Notes under the pieces: model-generated | Databases searched by the model: none | What the model was told of the DNA's origin: nothing | Seen by the model: only the letters and a program-made list of their open reading frames with translations | In this document: piece after piece, positions 36,801 through 45,346 of the stretch | Layout of the letters: each line of letters opens with the position of its first letter | Numbering within the stretch: the first letter of the stretch is position 1 | Program-made: the position numbers and the translations under genes | DNA from: Nostoc sp. S4 | GTDB lineage: Bacteria > Cyanobacteriota > Cyanobacteriia > Cyanobacteriales > Nostocaceae | DNA length: 64,000 nt | Direction: 5' to 3' | NCBI GenBank assembly: GCA_029379225.1 | Contig: JAQYWR010000030.1 | Location: 1 to 64,000 of the forward strand

Positions 36801-38393
36801 CTAGGATACACTTGCTAGCTGTTTTTCTTTCCTTTCTATTGGTGAAGAAAGTGCTGCTTCTAAGTCGGCACAACCCAGTTTTTCTTCTAAAATATTCATG
36901 ACTTCGCGGCCGAAGTCATTGGGGTTTTGTCGCCAAGCTTGTAAACAGACTTCCCCAAAGAATGAACCAAGAGGTTCGGGGTTCCAAAGGAGTTTTTTGG
37001 CTGTCCACGGCATTAAACTCATTGGATTATACCCTGGTTTGAGGATGCCCTGTTTGAAGGCATATTCTTCTAAATGGGTATGGGGTTGCAGTCCAATAAA
37101 GAAGATGGCAGGTTCGACTTTATCAGCACCAAAAATTCGTTCTAATTCCCTGTGGTAGGCGATAGTTTGGCGAATGGTTTCGGGACGTTCGTCAATAACG
37201 TTAAAGGAGTAGTTGACTGAAACCAAGTCGTTAAAACCGGCTGCTTTTAAATCATGACAGTTTTGTAAGACGGTTCGGAGGTTGTACCCCATCCGCATTT
37301 TCCGCACGAGTTCTTGAGAACCACTAGTAATCCCAATTTCAAAGTAGTTCATCCCGGTTTTTGCCATCAACTCACACAATTCTGGTGTCAAATTGTCAGC
37401 TCGAATATAAGCTGCCCAGTGGATGTCTGTCATACCAGAATCGACGATTTTTTGCAAGAGTTCTATTGCATCGTCGATAAATTTGCGTGCGGGGATGAAT
37501 TGGGCGTCGGTAAACCAGAAGTTGCGAATGCCGCGATCGTATAATTGGCGCATCTCGGCAACTACTTCATCTGCTGGATTAATGCGTACTTGTTTACCTT
37601 CGACAACCGTATAAACGCAATAACAACAGTTGTGCGGACAACCACGCTTAGTTTGTACGCCTAGATAAAAGTCTTGCTCTTGCAGATAATAATTAAATTC
37701 TGGCCAGATGCTTTCGATATAGTCGTAGTTACAAGCTGTTTTTTCTAAAGGAGTGGGTTGTTCGTGAATTAGCCGTTCTCGTGGTTGAGTTTCTCCCACA
37801 ACATAACAGCGTTGATCTCGAAACTCTTTACCACTTAAAAGTTTTTCCAGCAGAGTTTCCCCTTCACCCACAGAAATAATTGTTCCTTGGGGTAAGCTTT
37901 TACCTAACTGTTCGTAAAATACGCTGACTGCACCACCACCTACAACTGTACGGGCATGAGAATTATATTTTTGGGCACGCTTTAAACCACGTTTGATTAA
38001 GCCCTGGTTACGCCACAGCTCTACATAGTAAGCGATGAAGATTCGCAACCCGCCTAATGCTCCACGCAATTTTAATAAAGGATTCTTGGCATAGTAAAAT
38101 TCAAAAGCGTTTTGTAGCGGGTTACCGCCACGTCCGCCGACTGGGGCATAAATTTGAATATCCCGCCAAGAAAACACTAGTAGTGTAGGTTTAAATTCAT
38201 CGATACACCTATCTAAAGCCGAAGTGTAGTCTAAAGGTGGTACTGTTCCTAAATCAAAGATCCGCTGTTGAATGTTGGGAAATTGCTTGTGGATATGATC
38301 GCTCAGGTAGACAACCCCGATGGGAAAGATGGGGTTACAAGGAAGGCGAACGTAAAGAATTCGATTTTCCATTATGGGTGTTTTGACTGCCAT
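36801..38393 (-). CDS. B12-binding-domain radical SAM protein
   Basis: Protein of 530 residues. The N-terminal 180 residues form a cobalamin-binding-like Rossmann domain ending in ISVGEGET. The radical SAM cluster motif is Cys252-x3-Cys256-x2-Cys259 in TKRGCPHNCCYCVYT, followed by barrel elements (FWFTDAQF, FEIGITSGSQE, SVNYSFNVIDERPET). The group includes methyltransferases and cyclisation enzymes of secondary metabolism as well as housekeeping modification enzymes; the reaction here is not deducible. Met8 (MENRILYV) is a likelier start than the first Met. It stands alone, with long gaps on both sides. Confidence 0.85.
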   Translation of the reverse strand: MAVKTPIMENRILYVRLPCNPIFPIGVVYLSDHIHKQFPNIQQRIFDLGTVPPLDYTSALDRCIDEFKPTLLVFSWRDIQIYAPVGGRGGNPLQNAFEFYYAKNPLLKLRGALGGLRIFIAYYVELWRNQGLIKRGLKRAQKYNSHARTVVGGGAVSVFYEQLGKSLPQGTIISVGEGETLLEKLLSGKEFRDQRCYVVGETQPRERLIHEQPTPLEKTACNYDYIESIWPEFNYYLQEQDFYLGVQTKRGCPHNCCYCVYTVVEGKQVRINPADEVVAEMRQLYDRGIRNFWFTDAQFIPARKFIDDAIELLQKIVDSGMTDIHWAAYIRADNLTPELCELMAKTGMNYFEIGITSGSQELVRKMRMGYNLRTVLQNCHDLKAAGFNDLVSVNYSFNVIDERPETIRQTIAYHRELERIFGADKVEPAIFFIGLQPHTHLEEYAFKQGILKPGYNPMSLMPWTAKKLLWNPEPLGSFFGEVCLQAWRQNPNDFGREVMNILEEKLGCADLEAALSSPIERKEKQLASVS

Positions 38394-38975
38394 CTTGCCA
38401 ATATTGAGGGAAAAGCGAGAAAAACTTCAGTTTTAAGGGGTATTTTTGTTTGGGCTACTTTTATCTATCACAATATTGCTTGACATTGAAGCCAACTATT
38501 GATAAAGAGCAATTTTTTATTCCAAATTCTAGGAATCAATAAAATTACTTTGCACGCTAAATGCATCTAATTGAGAGATGTTTATGAAGAAATTTTTCAT
38601 ATAGCTTTACGATAACATTGAGTTTATTGATTAAGCGACAATCTAGGGGTATTTATCTTCAGATAGATAAAATGGCGATCGCTTGTTTACTGAGGGAAAA
38701 GCAAGGGGATCGTCATCAGAGCAATATTCTACTTATTTATTTTCAGAGAATTAAAACTTTTATACCAGGAAAAATATCTAAATTTTTAGCTATAGTGTAT
38801 AATTCCGAAAAAGGCATAAATAATTATAAAATTTTTATAACTATAAAATATTTCTTTAGATAGAAATAACCCACAAATCTCCAGTTGGTATTCACAGTTA
38901 CAACAACAGGGGATCAGTCGATGCTAGGCTTGAGTAGTGTAATGTTAAATTGTGGCGTAAAGCTCCTCAGCAGTT
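38394..38975. other. Divergent intergenic region, no gene recognised
   Basis: A 582 bp AT-rich interval. A plus-strand open frame at 38618-38863 looks unprotein-like and is not called. A TATAAT near 38798 has no good -35. It probably holds promoters of the radical SAM gene and the DUF1830 gene. Confidence 0.4.
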
Positions 38976-39371
38976 ATGGCTCAAATTTTAGATCCTCTAC
39001 CACCTGAGCAATCCGGGAAAATTCTCTGCTGCTACATCAATGCCACGAGCAAAATACAGGTAGCTCGCATCTCTAATATTCCCAATTGGTATTTTGAAAG
39101 GGTTGTTTTTCCAGGACAACGCCTGCTATTTGAAGCTCCACGGAAAGCTAAAATGGAGATTCATACAGGAATGATGGCAAGTGCAATTTTATCCGATAAG
39201 ATTCCGTGCGATCGCCTGATGGTTAATGACCCTAGTAATTATGAGTTTGATACAGACTCATCTTTTGGAAAAGACTCTATAGATACCGCAGCAATGGTGC
39301 AGCAACTTAATAAAAAGACCGGAGATAGTATAAAACCCTTACAAGTCGCTGGTTTAGCAGCAGTTGATTAA
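38976..39371 (+). CDS. DUF1830 domain protein
   Basis: Protein of 131 residues with the DUF1830 core CCYINATSKIQVARISNIPNWYFERVVFPGQRLLFEAP in segments, followed by AKMEIHTGMM and the CDRLMVND box. This is a small cyanobacterial family of unknown function, soluble and without a signal peptide. The C-terminal 40 residues are polar and not part of the domain. A clear terminator follows at 39397-39425. Confidence 0.85.
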   Translation: MAQILDPLPPEQSGKILCCYINATSKIQVARISNIPNWYFERVVFPGQRLLFEAPRKAKMEIHTGMMASAILSDKIPCDRLMVNDPSNYEFDTDSSFGKDSIDTAAMVQQLNKKTGDSIKPLQVAGLAAVD

Positions 39372-39396
39372 AAAAAACAATTTGGCTCAATTTTGG

Positions 39397-39426
39397 GGTT
39401 GCTGAATTCAGCAGCCTTTTTTATTT
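39397..39426 (+). terminator. Intrinsic terminator after DUF1830 gene
   Basis: GGTTGCTG pairs with CAGCAGCC (one G-T pair) around an AATT loop, followed directly by TTTTTTATTTATT. It lies about 25 bp after the stop. Confidence 0.85.
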
Positions 39427-39516
39427 ATTAATCACTGGTCATTAGTAATTAATTTTTCTGGTTTATCTTTGCGCCTTTGTGTCCCTTGTCTGTTACTCTC
39501 ATCTACAATCATTCTT

Positions 39517-39978
39517 ATGAATCTGCCTTCATTTCTTTGGTTGTGGAAAATCGCCGCCTGGTCGATGGGATTGTCACTGCTGGCATACCTGATGTTAGCA
39601 GTTACAGGCGTTTTGATGTTTCGGATGAGAACTTCGCAGCAATTTCCTTTTATTTCCCTATTAATGGGTGGAAATTTAGAACTGCGATCGCTCCATAATT
39701 TAATGGGAATCAGCATGGTAAGTTTAGTGCTACTATTGCTGGCGATCGGCATTGTTGGCACTTTAGGCCATTTTGGTTCTCTGGGACACTCGTCACACTT
39801 AGTTTCTGGATTGATAGTAGTAGCGTTGGTTTTACTGTCTGCTTTCAGTGCAGGGCAAATTAGTTCCACAAAACCTTGGGCTAGACTTTTACACATAGGT
39901 GTAAACATGATTCTGTTTGTCGGCTTTGTCTGGGTATCCCTTACTGGTTGGACTGTCGTGCAAAAGTATTTACCTTAA
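39517..39978 (+). CDS. DUF4079-like membrane protein
   Basis: Protein of 153 residues from ATG 39517; an upstream in-frame TTG at 39469 is less likely. There are four hydrophobic segments (about 8-32, 50-80, 95-115 and 125-148) with His residues near the membrane faces (RSLHNL, LGHFGSLGHSSH, LLHIGVN), a layout like small cytochrome b561-type proteins. I assign it to DUF4079 with moderate confidence. A redox role is an inference. A 54 bp gap separates it from the next membrane-protein gene. Confidence 0.7.
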   Translation: MNLPSFLWLWKIAAWSMGLSLLAYLMLAVTGVLMFRMRTSQQFPFISLLMGGNLELRSLHNLMGISMVSLVLLLLAIGIVGTLGHFGSLGHSSHLVSGLIVVALVLLSAFSAGQISSTKPWARLLHIGVNMILFVGFVWVSLTGWTVVQKYLP

Positions 39979-40032
39979 ACGAAGTAGGGCAAAAAGCTGT
40001 CCTAGAATAAAGAAAAGCATTGTAATTGAGCC

Positions 40033-40599
40033 GTGACAGCAAATTCAGCCAATACTTCAGCTTCTGTTTTTCACCTTTCTCCTTTGATTCGGATAACGCT
40101 GCTGAGTCTATACATAGCACTGACAATTCCATTACCCTTCTTATCGCAGGTAACAGCCGCACCTGTACCCCCAGCATTATTATGGGTAGGAATCAGCATC
40201 GGCTTAATTGCCTTGTACGGGGTGTTGACGGAACAAGTAATAGTAGACGAACAAGGAATTCAGGTTACTTACCCTGGTTGGGTACCCCGCTTTTTTCGTA
40301 AAGGCTGGTTTTTACCTTGGTCAGAAGTCAAAGAGTTAAAACCCCGTACTACCGGTCAAGGAGGACTAGTTTATTATTTTCTCAGTCAGGATGGAGAAGC
40401 TTATTTACTACCAATGCGTGTAGCTGGATTTGCCCGTTTGGTGCAAATTGTCCAAGCAAAAACAGACATTGATACTACAGATGTTCGTCCTTTAGCACAA
40501 CCGTGGATGTATGCGATTTTACTGGGATTCACACTGCTGTTGCTGTTGGTTGATGGTTGGGCGATCGCCACAGCCTTAACTATTAAACAATTAACATAG
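40033..40599 (+). CDS. Membrane protein with PH-like segment, unknown function
   Basis: Protein of 188 residues with a GTG start. Hydrophobic segments lie at about 19-40 and 47-65 and at the C-terminus (about 158-180). Between them is a soluble beta-rich part (VDEQGIQVTYPGWVPRFF, LPWSEVKELKPRT) that resembles the small PH-like domains of bacterial membrane proteins. No named family was recognised. It follows the DUF4079-like gene closely and is probably co-transcribed with it. Confidence 0.7.
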   Translation: MTANSANTSASVFHLSPLIRITLLSLYIALTIPLPFLSQVTAAPVPPALLWVGISIGLIALYGVLTEQVIVDEQGIQVTYPGWVPRFFRKGWFLPWSEVKELKPRTTGQGGLVYYFLSQDGEAYLLPMRVAGFARLVQIVQAKTDIDTTDVRPLAQPWMYAILLGFTLLLLLVDGWAIATALTIKQLT

Positions 40600-40785
40600 A
40601 ATAGGCTATGGGATATGGGGCATACAAGCAGAGTCGAAGGGGTGGAAGGCTTTTTTATAATCTTCCCATCTCCCAGTTGATGAGTTTCGACTACGCTCAA
40701 CTACCGCGAAGTCGAACCACATCTTCCTCATCTCCCGGTTAGTGAGCGAAGTCGAACTACATCTCCCTATCTCCCTCATCTCCCC

Positions 40786-41565
40786 TTGAATAATGTCACA
40801 GCAAAAGCCACACTCAGGCTAGAACAAGTTAATCTGTTTATAAAGCTGAAAACCCAAGTTTTGGCGAATCAGCACGGATACCCTATATTGCAGGACATTT
40901 CCTTTGAGGTATTCCAAGGCGAACGTATTGCCATTGTAGGCGCGATGGGCGCTGGTAAAACTTCTTTACTACGCCTGCTCAACTATCTTATTGAACCTAG
41001 TAGTGGCAAAATCTATTTAGAAAATCAAGAGTATCGCCAAATTCCAGTCATCGAGTTACGGCAGATGGTAACACTTGTATTGCAAGAATCAAAGCTGTTA
41101 GGGATGACAGTTGGGCAAGCTTTAGCTTATCCTTTGGTTTTGCGTGGTTTATCCAAACAAGCAATTCAGGAACGAGTCAATTACTGGACAGAACAACTGC
41201 ACATTCCCAATGAATGGTTAGGACGAACAGAGGTGCAACTTTCTGCAGGACAACGACAACTAATAGCGATCGCTCGTGCCTTACTCATCCAGCCTAAAAT
41301 TCTATTATTAGACGAACCAAGCTCTACTCTAGATACTCGTACAGCTTTGCATCTGATACAAGTTTTAATTCAGTTGAGTCAAACTCATCAAACTACGATT
41401 TTGATGGTAAATCACCAAATAGATCTAGTCGAAGCGTTTTGCACTCGATTATTACACTTACAGCAAGGTCATTTATCAGCAAATCAAAGAGTTTCTGAAA
41501 TCAACTGGGATGAATTACGAGAAACCTTGATTAAAGCACAAGCTCAAGACGATTTTGAATTTTAG
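40786..41565 (+). CDS. ABC transporter ATP-binding protein
   Basis: ATPase subunit of 259 residues. Walker A is GAMGAGKTS (52-60), the Q loop is Gln100 in VLQES, the signature is LSAGQ (152-156), Walker B with its Glu is LLLDEP (173-178), and the switch His is in MVNHQ. The motif set is complete. It resembles the FetA/YbbL type that pairs with a separate permease; no permease gene is adjacent, so the substrate is unknown. The start is TTG at 40786, because no ATG or GTG in frame precedes the domain. It follows a repeat-rich 186 bp spacer. Confidence 0.88.
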   Translation: MNNVTAKATLRLEQVNLFIKLKTQVLANQHGYPILQDISFEVFQGERIAIVGAMGAGKTSLLRLLNYLIEPSSGKIYLENQEYRQIPVIELRQMVTLVLQESKLLGMTVGQALAYPLVLRGLSKQAIQERVNYWTEQLHIPNEWLGRTEVQLSAGQRQLIAIARALLIQPKILLLDEPSSTLDTRTALHLIQVLIQLSQTHQTTILMVNHQIDLVEAFCTRLLHLQQGHLSANQRVSEINWDELRETLIKAQAQDDFEF

Positions 41566-41579
41566 ATTTTGTATACGGA

Positions 41580-41702
41580 CTAGGGATTAGGGACTGGGTA
41601 ATGGGTACTGGGCATTATGTATTGGGCATTGAGTACTGGGTATTAGAAAATAGTATTTTTAATCTTATTTCCCAGTCCCCAGTCCCCACTCATCAGTCCC
41701 AA
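41580..41702. repeat. Inverted array of gggtactgggcatt-type words
   Basis: The spacer between convergent genes consists of G-rich words (ggactgggtaatgggtact) and, after a short AT centre, their C-rich counterparts (cccagtccccagtcccc). This can form a long imperfect hairpin at the ends of both genes. The same word family recurs at 44156-44250, 48090-48140 and 51270-51340, and in frame in cysS. Confidence 0.6.
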
Positions 41703-42470
41703 TTACAATTGACTACTAAGTGTTGAACGTTGATTGTTAAATCTCTCTCTAGTTAACTTTGTTTGTGACTGGGGAATATTACTATTCAAAATTTCCATGT
41801 TAAAACGGTATCCTACATTGCGGATAGTTTGAATCAAGCTAGGTTGTCGGGGATCTAGCTCAACCTTTTTCCGCAGCGACAAAACATGAGTATCAATGGT
41901 ACGAGGGTTATCAATAGCATCAGGCCAAGCACGACGCAGCAATTCCGACCTACTCAGAGGTACTCCCCCAGCTTGTGCTAAAACGTATAATAAACTAAAT
42001 TCCTGTGGTGTTAAGTCAATGAACTCTCCTTGGAAGCGAACGCGGCGTTGAACTAAATCAATTTGCAAAGTTCCGTAATCTAAATAAGCTGGTGCAGTAG
42101 GTGTGCGCTTCCGGCGAATCAGTGCTTCTACCCGTGCTAAAAACTCTTGCATCCCAAAAGGTTTGCTAAGGTAATCATCTGCACCCGCCTTTAGACCTGC
42201 GACAATATCAGCTTCACTATTGCGGGCAGATAGCATTAAGATTAGAGGCTGTTGCTGACGATGCAACCAACGACAAAACTCAATGCCATCACCATCAGGC
42301 AGATCAGCATCTAAGACGACCAGCGTTGGTTGATGGCTTAAAAATACTTCCCTTGCTTGATAAATACTGGCAGCTTGATGCACCCGGTATTCCAGTTGTT
42401 GCAAGTGCCAACCTAGCAACGACCTTAGATGGGGATTCCCTTCAATGATTTCTATACATACCGAACCCAC
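41703..42470 (-). CDS. OmpR-family response regulator
   Basis: Protein of 255 residues. The receiver domain has the phospho-acceptor Asp54 in VVLDADLPDGDG, Ser81 and Lys103 in YLSKPF. The usual acidic pair at the first strand is reduced to Glu10 with Gly11, which may weaken Mg2+ binding. The C-terminal winged helix (LTPQEFSLLYVLAQ, TIDTHVLSLRKKVE, IRNVGYRF) binds DNA. About 35 polar residues follow it. No histidine kinase gene is adjacent, so it is an orphan regulator; its target is unknown. Confidence 0.92.
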   Translation of the reverse strand: MGSVCIEIIEGNPHLRSLLGWHLQQLEYRVHQAASIYQAREVFLSHQPTLVVLDADLPDGDGIEFCRWLHRQQQPLILMLSARNSEADIVAGLKAGADDYLSKPFGMQEFLARVEALIRRKRTPTAPAYLDYGTLQIDLVQRRVRFQGEFIDLTPQEFSLLYVLAQAGGVPLSRSELLRRAWPDAIDNPRTIDTHVLSLRKKVELDPRQPSLIQTIRNVGYRFNMEILNSNIPQSQTKLTRERFNNQRSTLSSQL

Positions 42471-43049
42471 GGTGGCAAGACCCCTTAGCGTCGATGACTT
42501 TCAAAGTAACAAGCCCATGTCTCAGGTTTTGTAGCCTTTGTTACTTCAATTGCTATTAGCTTTACATTTCCTCATAAAAAAAGTGGCAATATCTTTAATT
42601 TGTCCCCTCACAAAAGGGATTAGAAATATTCTTAAATTTTTGTTAAACTTATAAAAAGTCTTGTCAGACTTATTAAAAGTTCTTTTAGCTTAATATTGTG
42701 TTTTTTGATGACTATAATATCCAAAAATCATAAGCCGACCAGGTAAGCCTTAGCTAGACAGCTTTTCAGCCTGATTGAAAAGTAATTCGCCGATTACAAA
42801 TTAGTGCCTACACTCATGAATATAGCACCAATAAAATTGGGCTATTAGTAGGAAAAATTATAAAGATACTCTAGCAGACAAGTAGAATAGGTGTTTTCTG
42901 GAATAGGATTAAAGTAGTTTGTAGCTACCAAAAGACCGCTACCCAAAAAATATATGTTTACTTTTAATCGATCCCCAAGGGAAATCACACTTCACATTTG
43001 AACGTGAATCATTTACAATTCTCATTCCAAAGACATTAATACAGCAGTT
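42471..43049. other. Divergent intergenic region, no gene recognised
   Basis: A 579 bp AT-rich gap between the response regulator and a small plus-strand gene. A TATAAT at 42713-42718 has only a weak -35 (TTAATA). Short direct repeats (gtcttgtcagacttattaaaag area near 42659) are present. No RNA gene was recognised. Confidence 0.4.
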
Positions 43050-43298
43050 ATGCTCCAAGACACACAAACCATCCGCTATTACCAAAGACTTACTGACGCC
43101 TTCGTCGAGTTATGGAATCGCGGTTATCGTATGGATGATATGCGGATGTATTTGGATGGATATTTAGCCGCACTGCGACATGGTAACGCCATAGAACCTT
43201 TTCTGATTCATCGTTTAGAAGAGGAAGCCAGCCGCTACTTGTACGATGCGTCAAATTTTGCAGTGCCGCAACCACAGCCACTACGCGATTACTACTAA
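43050..43298 (+). CDS. Small conserved cyanobacterial protein (DUF6761-like)
   Basis: Protein of 82 residues, strongly helical and acidic, with the pattern IRYYQRLTDAFVELWNRGYR and YLDGYLAALRHGNAIEP, followed by a short Pro-rich tail. It matches a small family conserved across cyanobacteria that I recall as DUF6761. Function unknown. A good terminator hairpin follows at 43421-43469. Confidence 0.75.
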   Translation: MLQDTQTIRYYQRLTDAFVELWNRGYRMDDMRMYLDGYLAALRHGNAIEPFLIHRLEEEASRYLYDASNFAVPQPQPLRDYY

Positions 43299-43628
43299 TA
43301 CCATTTATCTGGTTATTAATAGTAGCCGTCAATCAACGCAGATGATTATAGCATATTATCTGTATTGGTCAACGGGTTGTCGTGGTGTGAGATTTTGGAT
43401 ATGTTGTATTGATAATATCTATCCCCTCAGTCCTGTATTGGTCTTGTTAATGCGACTGAGGGGATTTTTGATTTCCAAGATAAATTAAATTATATAAAAA
43501 TTGAATTTAGTCCCTGGTCTTTAAGTAGGATGATGGGGAAAAACAAAACTATGTTAAGAAAAATTAAATAGACTTAAACCTTCTTCCCTCCTGCCTCGTT
43601 TCAACGATAAATATTCACATCAACTTAC
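43299..43628. other. Intergenic region between converging genes
   Basis: A 330 bp gap holding the terminator at 43421-43469 and an AT-rich remainder next to the moaB stop. No gene is seen. Confidence 0.45.
43421..43469 (+). terminator. Intrinsic terminator after small DUF6761-like gene
   Basis: ATCCCCTCAGTC (43421-43432) and GACTGAGGGGAT (43454-43465) form a perfect 12 bp stem with a 21 nt loop and a TTTT tail. It is 122 bp after the stop. Confidence 0.75.
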
Positions 43629-44132
43629 TTACTTCTGTATTTGACTTAGCAAGTGAGTTAATTCGGGCAAAATCAGTTTTTCCATTGCTAGTTGCACAGC
43701 ATTACTGGAACCAGGAAGCGAGAAGATTAATTTATTTTGATAAACACCAGCAATAGCACGAGAAGCGATCGCGCGCGAACCAATTTGCTGATAACTTAGA
43801 AAACGAAATAACTCACCAAATCCTGGCAAGGTTTTCTCTAGTAACTGCTCAATTGCATCATAGGTAGTATCTCTTGGCGCGATACCTGTGCCACCATTGA
43901 AAATTAGAGCATCCAAAGAAGCGCTTTTTCCCAGATTTTCTATATGTTGCTGAATTTGTGCTGGTTCATCTTTAATAATTGCATAAGCTCCTACAGCATG
44001 GTTTGCAGCGATAAGTAGCTGCTGAATTAGCTGACCACTTTTATCTGTTTCAGGAGTGCGTGTATCGCTGACAGTAACCACGCCACAAGTTACGGTTATT
44101 CCAGATAAGTCTGGATGGGGTTGTTGCGTCAT
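43629..44132 (-). CDS. moaB: Molybdenum cofactor biosynthesis protein MoaB/Mog family
   Basis: Protein of 167 residues. It takes part in late molybdopterin processing, probably adenylation before metal insertion. The start VTVSDTR, the LIFNGGTGIAPRDTTYDAI motif and SLPGSSNAVQLAME near the C-terminus are diagnostic. MoaB and Mog cannot be separated with certainty by eye. It would support molybdoenzymes such as nitrate reductase. It is a single gene, and a repeat-rich spacer precedes it. Confidence 0.9.
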   Translation of the reverse strand: MTQQPHPDLSGITVTCGVVTVSDTRTPETDKSGQLIQQLLIAANHAVGAYAIIKDEPAQIQQHIENLGKSASLDALIFNGGTGIAPRDTTYDAIEQLLEKTLPGFGELFRFLSYQQIGSRAIASRAIAGVYQNKLIFSLPGSSNAVQLAMEKLILPELTHLLSQIQK

Positions 44133-44155
44133 GGAAAGGTTATTAACTTTTAATA

Positions 44156-44250
44156 GTGGAGAGTAGGGAGTGGGGACTGGTGACTAGGAACTGGGGATTG
44201 GGGAAGAGTTTTCTTAACCTAATCCCCAATCCCCAATATCCAGCACCCAA
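44156..44250. repeat. Inverted repeat of ggggattgggg-type words
   Basis: ggaactggggattgggg and its complement ccccaatccccaat lie on either side of a short AT centre. This belongs to the dispersed word family described at 41580. It fills most of the spacer between psb28 and moaB. Confidence 0.6.
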
Positions 44251-44268
44251 TTTCTCATGTCGTATGTT

Positions 44269-44610
44269 CTATCCTTCTTTTTTACTCAGTCCAAGACCGT
44301 TTTCATCCCCATATCGCTGCATGAAACGCATGAAGCGATCCCATTCTTCAGGGGATTTCATCAGGTAAAGTGCTTCTAATGCTTCCGGTCTTCCGTTGAC
44401 AAATTTAGCCTTAACTTCGCGAGTGATGATTTCGCCTTCTTCGTCAATCAGGTACATCCCAGTGATGTCGTCGGTGCTGCCTTGGTCTAAAATCTTGGGA
44501 TTTTCAAAAATAAATGTTGCTGTGCCAGTTTCACCACTGCGCCCTCGCGTTAAGCGCACGTCTGGAACTACTTCTTCGTCAACCCCTCTAGCAAACTGGA
44601 TTTTCGCCAT
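44269..44610 (-). CDS. psb28: Photosystem II assembly protein Psb28
   Basis: Protein of 113 residues that binds the CP47 side of photosystem II assembly intermediates and helps protect and form the complex. The sequence matches the family along its length: IQFARGVDEEVVPDVRLTRG, GTATFIFENPK, GMYLIDEEGEI, REVKAKFVNGRPEALEAL and EEWDRFMRFMQRY. No transmembrane segment, as expected for this peripheral protein. It is transcribed alone on the minus strand. Confidence 0.96.
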   Translation of the reverse strand: MAKIQFARGVDEEVVPDVRLTRGRSGETGTATFIFENPKILDQGSTDDITGMYLIDEEGEIITREVKAKFVNGRPEALEALYLMKSPEEWDRFMRFMQRYGDENGLGLSKKEG

Positions 44611-44717
44611 GATAAATGAGTTTAAACTTTTACGATCGTTAGTTTAATATTCTCTCATCATTTAGAACTCTAAGGTCTAGAAGCAACTCCGATCAATCGG
44701 ATCGTTAGTATATATAC

Positions 44718-45197
44718 TTAAGCTGCTTCTTTTTCAATGACTAAAGTTACTGGGCCATCGTTTTCAATCGTAACTTGCATCATTGCACCGAATTGACCAG
44801 TTTCCACCAATAAACCACTAGCTCTTAACTTGGTAATAAAACGATTATATAAATCTTCTGCTAATTGAGGAGCTGCTGAGCGGTCAAAAGAAGGACGGCG
44901 ACCTTTGCGACAATCACCGTAAAGAGTGAATTGACTGACTACCAACAACTCACCCCCAATTTCTTGCACAGATTTTTGCCAGCGATGTCTATCGACAAGC
45001 CCCTGCGCGTATGTGCCTTCTTCTTCATGGGGAAATAGGCGTAATTCTAGGCACTTACGCACCATCCAATCGAGTTCAGCATCGGTATCGGTATTGGCAA
45101 TGCCTACGAGTAAGTTGAGTCCCCGCCCAATTTTACCGATGATTTCGCCATTAACAATAACTTGAGATGATTTAACTCGCTGGATGACAACACGCAT
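44718..45197 (-). CDS. dtd: D-aminoacyl-tRNA deacylase
   Basis: Protein of 159 residues that removes D-amino acids (and glycine) from mischarged tRNA. The two catalytic-pocket motifs are SQFTL (88-92) and NDGPVT (146-151, with the Gly-Pro cross-subunit motif). Length is a little above the usual 145 because of a few C-terminal residues. It is followed, on the minus strand, by the psb28 region. Confidence 0.95.
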   Translation of the reverse strand: MRVVIQRVKSSQVIVNGEIIGKIGRGLNLLVGIANTDTDAELDWMVRKCLELRLFPHEEEGTYAQGLVDRHRWQKSVQEIGGELLVVSQFTLYGDCRKGRRPSFDRSAAPQLAEDLYNRFITKLRASGLLVETGQFGAMMQVTIENDGPVTLVIEKEAA

Positions 45198-45285
45198 AAG
45201 AAGTTAGAAGTTTAGGTAAGAAAATGCGATCGCTATTTTCTTATTTTCATCAATTAAAATCGATGGTAGAACTAATAAAAACACA

Positions 45286-45306
45286 TTCCCAGGTCAAACC
45301 TGGGAA
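45286..45306 (-). terminator. Intrinsic terminator after COG0523 GTPase gene
   Basis: TTCCCAGGT and ACCTGGGAA form a 9 bp stem around a 3 nt loop; on the minus strand it is followed by TGTGTTTTTATT. It lies 41 bp after the stop of the minus-strand gene. The hairpin sequence is also a common dispersed repeat in related genomes. Confidence 0.65.
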
Positions 45307-45346
45307 CGAGAACACAATTTTAACTCTTAACTCCTCACTCTAACTT

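Noticed and set aside
38618..38863. 81-residue plus-strand open frame
   Set aside because: AT-driven composition, no ribosome-binding site and no similarity to known families.
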